This document shows positions 58,286 to 64,000 of a DNA stretch of 64,000 nt, one piece after another. The DNA lies in NCBI GenBank assembly GCA_963281155.1, contig CAUJLY010000002.1, positions 6,572,001 to 6,636,000 of the forward strand, read 5' to 3'. Position numbers and translations under genes: made by a program. How positions within the stretch are numbered: position 1 is the first letter of the stretch; each line of letters starts with the position of its first letter. The stretch is from Rhabditophanes sp. KR3021. Lineage: Eukaryota; Nematoda; Chromadorea; Rhabditida; Alloionematidae. The notes under the pieces are model-generated. The model saw only the letters and a list, made by a program, of their open reading frames with translations, was not told the origin of the DNA and did no database searches.

Positions 58286-58533
58286 TTAATTTTGTGTACT
58301 TTTATATAATGTATTAATAATAAAGTATTGTTTTGTTTGATTAAATCCAACCAAGTATTCAATAGCATCCTCATATCCATATGCTTTTTTGCAATCAACA
58401 TACAAAACGGAATTACAATTAAACTGACAATTGCTCCATTGAATGCTAAGGAAGGATTCCTTTGGTAAAATGAAAGAAAAGAAATTTACATTCCCTTCAA
58501 CCGACTTATTAACTAATTTCTTTGCTAAGCTTT
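58286..58533 (-). pseudogene. Isolated coding exon or gene fragment
   Basis: About 82 open codons after a TTTAG acceptor, ending in TAA: SLAKKLVNKSVEGNVNFFSF, FLSIQWSNCQFNCNSVLYVD, CKKAYGYEDAIEYLVGF. The paired Cys (CQFNCN...VDC) suggest an extracellular fold. The preceding sequence offers only a short ATG frame that stops (MKQYVRIEIIEKLHF). It may be the last exon of a decayed gene or of one whose front I cannot see. Family unknown. Confidence 0.35.
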
Positions 58534-58901
58534 CTAAAGTTTACAACGATTATTTAGAAATGTAACTTTTCAATAATTTCTATGCGAACGTATTGCTTCA
58601 TATGATTTTGTTTATACTTGTATTAAAAACAAATAAAATATTTTAATTAAACTCTTATCATTTGTTACTTTTAAAAGCAAAGCATGAATTTTGCAAAATA
58701 ATTATTAAAAGGCAAAAACAAATATGAGGTTATGCAAAAAATAAGTTGGAACATTTTGAATAAATTACTACTCAAAATGTTTTTGAATCATTCAAACTGG
58801 ATTTTTTGACAAATTAAATATACACTTATTTAGATGCCATGAATTAAAAATAGATGCTTTGCAAATAAAAGAACTTCCACATGACAATATTTTATTTCAA
58901 A
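58534..58901. other. Gap
   Basis: AT-rich, no recognised feature. Confidence 0.35.
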
Positions 58902-59880
58902 TTATAACCAAATTTTGGAACTAAAATAATTTATATGTGGTAATTTTATATCCATAATACTCCAGGTTTTGTTATGTTTGCTGTATGATTGAATTTGGTC
59001 ACTATTTTCTCCACCTGCAACAATAATAGATGTTTTATTTTCTATAGATTTTGCACCCCAAACAGGAATAGTCAAATTTGCAAGTTTATCCCATTTGTTA
59101 TTTTTTATGTTGTAAACTTGGCACAATGGTTGAGTATTTCCACCCCCTGAACATGTAATCGTATGTTCAAACACAGACAGAGCAGTATAAAATGTTTGAT
59201 TTGGAATATCAGCCAAAAAACTCCATCTACCCTCACGTGGATCAAATCTAAACACTTTATTTATTTAATTAGTGTCTTTAATTACCTTTGGAACTTGTTA
59301 GACAAAATATCTCCTACAGTATAAATAATTTCATCAACAATAACTGAATCGTGACATCTAATTGATTGTAATAATTGTGGAGCATCAATCCATTTTATTT
59401 TTTCAGGTTCGAAACTAAATATAAAATAAATGTAAATATTGCCATACTTACTATTCAACAGTGTCGATTGAATTGTCATTTAATATTCCACCAATAACAT
59501 GAATTCTATTTGAGTGAACAACAGATGAATAAAAATCTTTATTACGAGTCATTTCCCAATGAAAGAACTTCAGATTTGTTACTTTCCAAATTATACCTAA
59601 AAATACTTAGTTGATAATTAAAACTGAGTAACATACTTTTCGATTTTTTTGCTATTTTCATCTCCTAATACAAATACATCATTTCCTATTTTTTCTGAGC
59701 AATGACACCATGTTTTTCCAATAGATAAATTCCTAATTGCTTTTACTGAATTTTGTTTTATATCAATTTCAACAATTGATTGATTTGAATTATACCCTCC
59801 AACTTAAAAAATATAATTATTTATTAATTCAAGACTTACACAAAATCATTTTTGAATAACTATTTAATTTAGCAAAGTAA
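58902..59880 (-). pseudogene. Kelch-repeat gene, copy 1, probably frameshifted
   Basis: Kelch propeller modules in several short exons: SKMIL ending at 59840, then FGGYNSNQSIVEIDIKQ (59802-59637), then KYNLESNKSEVLSLGND joined to NKDFYSSVVHSNRIHVIGG across a one-base frame break near 59545, then FEPEKIKWIDAPQLLQS with IIYTVGD, and a last exon with FDPREGRWSFLADIPNQTFY and IIVAGGENSDQIQSYSKHNK. Most exons join by 35-45 bp GT-AG introns (an AG|A split codon joins the last two). No ATG or BTB domain is visible at the front. The frame break suggests a pseudogene, but it is much less decayed than the copy at 63.5 kb. Confidence 0.6.
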
Positions 59881-60320
59881 AAGGTATTCTTGAACAAAAG
59901 TAGAAAAATGCTTATTTGAGAGAAGGAAAATGTGGTGATGTAAGGATTGCTATAAGTGATTATAGTGTATTTGGAGATAAGAATGGGGTGGAGTTTTATA
60001 ATTTCCGATCATAACTGATAATTCTATATCAAACTTAAATAATAATTCCAAAAGTATGTGTCATCGAAAATATAAAATTTAGAGACATATGCGATTATAC
60101 ATTTGCAAAAACTGATTAACACATTTTGAATGATTGTAAGTTTTTTGCAAGCATTACAAATAAATAGAACGGAATATATTCTGCATAATTAAATGTCTTT
60201 TAAAATAATAAAGCAAATTGATTTAATAAATAGTTTTATCCAACATCAAAAAGTAGTTATTAAAAATTAATGACTAATTAATGGTTAACAAAAATAGTTA
60301 TTAAAAGGATAAATAGCTAA
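59881..60320. other. Gap upstream of Kelch copy 1
   Basis: The minus strand stays open for some 60 codons before the first Kelch exon, without an ATG; otherwise nothing recognised. Confidence 0.3.
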
Positions 60321-60750
60321 TTAATTGTTGTCCTTAACAGGTCTAATTTTACATAAATGTGTTTGTGGACATAAAAGCATGTCTCCATTACTTGACAAGA
60401 CTAAGTATCCTTTTTGATCCCATTGGATATCTTTAACAATTCCCTTGGTTTTTAAGTGATCTCCGAAAACAAAACGACATGGTTCATTACGTTTTGGAGG
60501 AACAGGTAAGATATTCTCATTATTATGAGTTTCAATTGAATGATTATCTTCGAATTGAATTTTCACACAATCTACGTCAAAATCTAAAATAAAACTAAGT
60601 CATTGCATCAAAGGACATTCCTGGTGTCATTGGAACTCTCCCACTGTAAGGTGTTGCTACACTCATGAAGGCTCCAGGTGTTTGTGGGTTGACTGATCCT
60701 AACTGGAAGTCTTCATTGATATTGTAATTGTAACATTTTAAAGAAAGAAA
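60321..60750 (-). pseudogene. Fragment resembling the C-terminus of elongation factor SPT5
   Basis: Two frames are separated by one base. The first (about 60740-60600) reads NPQTPGAFMSVATPYSGRVP and MTPGMSFDAMT before a TAG, like the TPG-rich C-terminal repeat of SPT5. The second (about 60610-60321) reads VKIQFEDNHSIETHNNENIL, then CRFVFGDHLKTKGIVKDI and NGDMLLCPQTHLCKI, which follows the order of the terminal KOW region of SPT5 ([20 protein letters not shown], then ILGEDREATGVLLSI). There is no upstream NGN or KOW1-5 region. It looks like a truncated, frameshifted duplicate. Assignment rests on my recall of SPT5 and is moderate. Confidence 0.5.
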
Positions 60751-61464
60751 ATGATGTGCATTTTAACAACTATAATTTTGGTTTATTTCATGTCCATTTG
60801 CAATTATTGAAACACAAATTAACAATTACCAAGACAACAAAAACAAATAATGGAGATTCAATTTTTGATATATTCATTAGTTCGACAGTACTTGGATTGT
60901 TTTCATTAAAGAGACGAGAGAATTTGTGATGGCTATTCATGTTTTAAAGAATTTCCGCCGTGCTCTAGTTCACCTTGTTGAAGTAGACAAATTATTCTTG
61001 ACCAATTTTAACGTTCTTACATTTAAAATGACCGCTAGGAAACGACCTTTCGATTGAGTTCAACATCTTCATAGCTTATTATATGCCTGAAGGAAATATG
61101 ATACAATAATAATTCAAGTTTGGAAACTTTACAAATTATTTTTTTAACAAATAAGTCTATAAAAAATGATCAAAATAATTTTATTTCAGAAGCCTTTAAC
61201 ATCATCTTATATAGCTCTTTAAAGCCTACAGAATATATATAAGCAATTACCAAGGTCAATTTTATGTGAGAAGTTATGAAGCATTAATTATATTTAAAAT
61301 ATATATTTGACCCGATTTTACAAAAACCAATTTGATTAAAATAGTACCATACTTTACGTTCAATGGCAATACTTTCTCAATTTTGACTTCGTCTCACAAA
61401 CCTTTCTTTTGATCCATATAAAGATTTAAACCAGCTATTTTTGGTTAATAGGATTTTAAATCCA
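60751..61464. other. Gap between SPT5-like and ZNF598-like fragments
   Basis: AT-rich; no coding or RNA feature recognised. Confidence 0.35.
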
Positions 61465-63242
61465 CTAGACGTAACGTGCTGAGACTGTGAATTCCATCAG
61501 TGAATCAAATATACAATGAGTGATGAAATGAGCCAAATCACTTCTACTATTCAAAGACTGTGCTTTAGGTTGACTCATATTTAAAACATCGGAATTTGTG
61601 GATCTAGCGGAAAGGTCATTTTTCTTCATTTTATTTGAATTTCTTAATCCTTTAGCTTCTTCTTTGGCCTTAACAATTTCGGCTGGTTCATCTGACTCGA
61701 CAGTCTTTTCTTTCGTTGAAGTTTGATTAAGTTGTCGTTCAGCTAATTGTGAATTTTTAGCTCGATTAGCATGTATTGAAGTAATATGATCATAAGGACA
61801 AGGTTTTGGAAGTTCTTTAGGTTTAATAACTTCAGGCTTCTTTACTAAATTTTGGATAAGTTTTTGGGTATTGCTTGTTCCCCAAGTATTTCCTTGAATT
61901 TCCTTGTTTTGCTTGGTTACAGGAGCTGAAAGTAATGATGGAAAAGCATCTGCACTCAATCCAGTCGTTCTATTTTGAGTTAGATTAATTCCTCCTAATC
62001 CGTTGCTATTCGAAGTAGAGTTTAGTCTTTGTCTGTTAGCAGTCACATTATTAGTTGAAGAGTTAAACAATGGTGGTGATCGACGAGCATTTCTTGATGC
62101 AAAAGGAAAAGACATTGGAACAGCTTGGGTGCGAGCACCACTTTTATGGACATCCGCAACATGAAGTTGCAATTCATGATTTGAAGAAAAACAAATACCT
62201 GCATTGCGACAATTGACATCATCACACAAGAAATGCTTATTCTTATAATGAGATAGTAAAGCATTGAAATTTTCAAATACTGCAAATTCATTTTTGTCTT
62301 TCAAACAAATTTCACATGTTTGATGATCAACTCTATAGTGTCGAAATCTGTCTTCAGTACTATAAAAGTGCTTATTCTTACAAAAAGTACACAAAGCATG
62401 CCCATCTGTAGCTAAATCTCCCCAATTAGTTTTTTTACCAGCTAAATGTTTATCCAACTCATCACTTGTAAAAGGAATACGCTCACAACTAAATTTCTTT
62501 TCATAGTCACAACATAAATCACAAAATTTTCTTCTATGTTTGTTCCAGTAATGTTTTTTTAGCCGGTCAAAAGTCTTATGTTCATAGTCCTTTATCAGAT
62601 TTATCACAAATATGACAACGATGTCCAAGGACATAATCATATGCCTGAATTGTCAGCGTACATCCAAGCACAATATTAAACTTTTTTCTGTAACTTAACA
62701 TTTAACTTTGACTTGTATCTTCTTTTACATATTCCAATATCTACAGGAGGATATTGGCTAGGAAATTTAGAGGTAACTCTAAAAAATACCAACCCCTCAT
62801 GCTCATCCCTACATTGGCAACAACTAATTTTACCAGAGAACATAGTTTGTTTAATTAAACATTGAATGCAAGCAGAATGATTACAAGGTAGCATGCCAAA
62901 GAATTCACGACTTTCAAAACATATTTCACATGCATGTAGGAAAGATAACGATCGCGGTAGACCTTCGCAAATGTGTGATGTTGAAATATTTTGTAACTGA
63001 AAAGTGATGTCATTTGAGAAAAGTTATTTCGAAATATTCTATACCTTGAGATTTTCTGCTATTGCTGCCGTTAATGTATTGGTATTTTGCAGTAACTTGT
63101 GGACTATATCATGAATCTGAGACGATATTTCTTTCGCTTTCTTGTTTGGCCGTCTATTTCTTTTCTTCTTAGAGGCTTTATTTGGCTCATTATTAGCAGC
63201 AGTCTGTGAATTTGCTGGAACGATGGCCACAGGCAAACTCAT
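61465..63242 (-). pseudogene. ZNF598/Hel2-like RING E3 ligase, frameshifted
   Basis: ZNF598/Hel2 ubiquitinates 40S proteins on collided ribosomes. Exon 1 (63242-63045) has a Lys/Arg-rich start (SKKKRNRRPNKKAK). Exon 2 (from 62996) has the RING: CEICFESREFFGMLPCNHSA, CIQC, CCQCRDE. A possible 37-bp intron near 62675 leads to YDYVLGHRCHICDKSDK. The frame is then lost by one base near 62593 (AAAGGAC) and resumes as DYEHKTFDRLKKHYWNKHRR with the zinc-finger block FCDLCCDYEKKFSCERIPFT, ALCTFCKNKHF, CEICLKDKNEF and CDDVNCRNAGICF, in the same order as ZNF598. The C-terminal half is Asn/Ser-rich and shorter than usual, ending at 61465. Unless the extra base is an assembly error, this copy cannot make the full protein. 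Confidence 0.65.
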
Positions 63243-63548
63243 AACTAGAAAGAAGTTTTTAGTAATTTGTTAAAAATGATTAAACCATATTAGCGATTCA
63301 TTAAAGATTGTTTTTTGGCAAATATAAGCAAAGGTATTATTGTGCAACAGATGTTTAGAAGATTAATCTTGATGAGAACTGATATGTCAATACATTGGTA
63401 GATAGTTTATTTGATAAAGTAATTTAGGTATATCAAACCTTTTTGAAAATATATTGTGTTAATATTTTTAAATGTATAATAAAAATTAAAGTTTATTTGG
63501 AGGTAAGAAATTTAATGAAATCAAATAAATAATTAATACGTGTATAAA
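63243..63548. other. Gap upstream of ZNF598-like gene
   Basis: AT-rich, presumably the promoter of the ZNF598-like gene; nothing recognised. Confidence 0.35.
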
Positions 63549-64000
63549 TTATAACGAAATCTTAGACCAACCCACATTTGATGCGGGTAATGTCATATCG
63601 AAAATACTCAATCTCTTGCTATTCATATCATATATTTGTATAGCATCATATTGTTCACCAGAAACAATAATTGATGTTTCATTTTCTAAAGCTTTAGCTC
63701 TATGAATTATTTCTGATATCATATACTTGACACAATTTTTTATTATTACCACCTGCCCAAGTAATAGCTTGATTAAATGTTGAAACAGCACTATTAAAGT
63801 GAGGTTGGGAATGTCTTCTAAATAGGTCCATTTTCCCTCTCGAGGATCAAATCTGAAAAAATATATTCATTTGGTAATTATTTGCTTACCTTTAAAACGT
63901 ATTAGAATTGACATCACCAACAGTATAAATAATATCATCTACATTAACTGAATCATGACAATAAAAACTTTGTAATAAATTTGGAGCCTTGATCCAAGAC
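63549..64000 (-). pseudogene. Kelch-repeat gene, copy 2, decayed, continues past window
   Basis: It aligns exon by exon with the copy at 58.9-59.9 kb: APNLLQSFYCHDSVNVDDII and YTVGDVNSNTF, then FDPREGKWTYLEDIPNLT, and the end IIVSGEQYDAIQIYDMNSKR with KISL before the stop. Three lesions are visible: the CAA of copy 1 at the exon end is TAA here, a one-base loss after NLT shifts the frame, and the middle Kelch segment (the copy 1 stretch KWDKLANLTIPVWG) is deleted. Clearly a pseudogene. The upstream part lies beyond the right edge. Confidence 0.75.

Noticed and set aside
57245..64000. Assembly error as sole cause of the frameshifts
   Set aside because: Long genes elsewhere in the window are free of indels, and the right Kelch copy also has a substitution stop and a deletion. 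Single cases such as the ZNF598-like one still need read-level checking.

Overview
This is eukaryotic DNA and almost certainly nematode. The main grounds are a cuticle collagen (Gly-X-Y blocks behind an N-terminal membrane segment and a basic RMRR site), an FMRFamide-like peptide precursor carrying KNEFIRFG (the FLP-8 peptide), a C. elegans-like 5S rRNA, and a perfect DAF-19/RFX X-box in front of a ciliary gene. Introns are GT-AG and mostly about 42-50 bp, and the DNA is AT-rich with few introns per gene. This resembles clade IV nematodes such as the Strongyloides/Rhabditophanes group, but genus-level placement is only a guess.

Layout. 1-2.1 kb: 5' part of a trimethyllysine dioxygenase (carnitine synthesis) running off the left edge, with a decayed coding insert in an intron. 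3-5 kb: a small EF-hand protein and a cuticle collagen. 5.2-8.5 kb: a Mutator-like (MULE) DNA transposon with complex terminal inverted repeats, a probable 8-bp target duplication and a two-exon transposase broken by one frameshift. 12.8-19 kb: a 7TM receptor, a tyrosine pseudokinase with all three catalytic motifs degraded, and an acidic single-pass membrane protein. 22.8-23.5 kb: V-ATPase proteolipid c''. 27-33 kb: a NUP88-like nucleoporin, WDR4 and a divergent tandem WDR4 paralogue with a Gln/Asn-rich tail. 33-42.8 kb: three large unrecognised proteins, a decayed element and small ORFs. 43-50 kb: TOLLIP, TMEM17 with its X-box, VPS11 and flp-8. 50.9-53.6 kb: a secreted coiled-coil protein and a short KH/STAR protein. 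55-56 kb: tRNA-Asp(GTC) and one 5S rRNA. 57-64 kb: a run of broken gene copies on the minus strand (small secreted-type genes, two Kelch copies, an SPT5 tail, a ZNF598-like gene).

Most recognised genes are housekeeping or neuronal and are not functionally linked as neighbours. The exceptions are the NUP88/WDR4 pair (160 bp apart, possibly co-transcribed) and the WDR4 duplication. The strongest second-look items are the X-box built onto a degenerate tandem repeat upstream of TMEM17, the WDR4 paralogue with a prion-like tail, the pseudokinase with an apparent 7-nt microexon, the nearly intact MULE, decayed coding fragments inside the introns of three genes, and the concentration of broken genes in the last 7 kb. 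I did not find a convincing wholly new system. The best candidates for new biology are the three unrecognised proteins between 33.4 and 42.0 kb.
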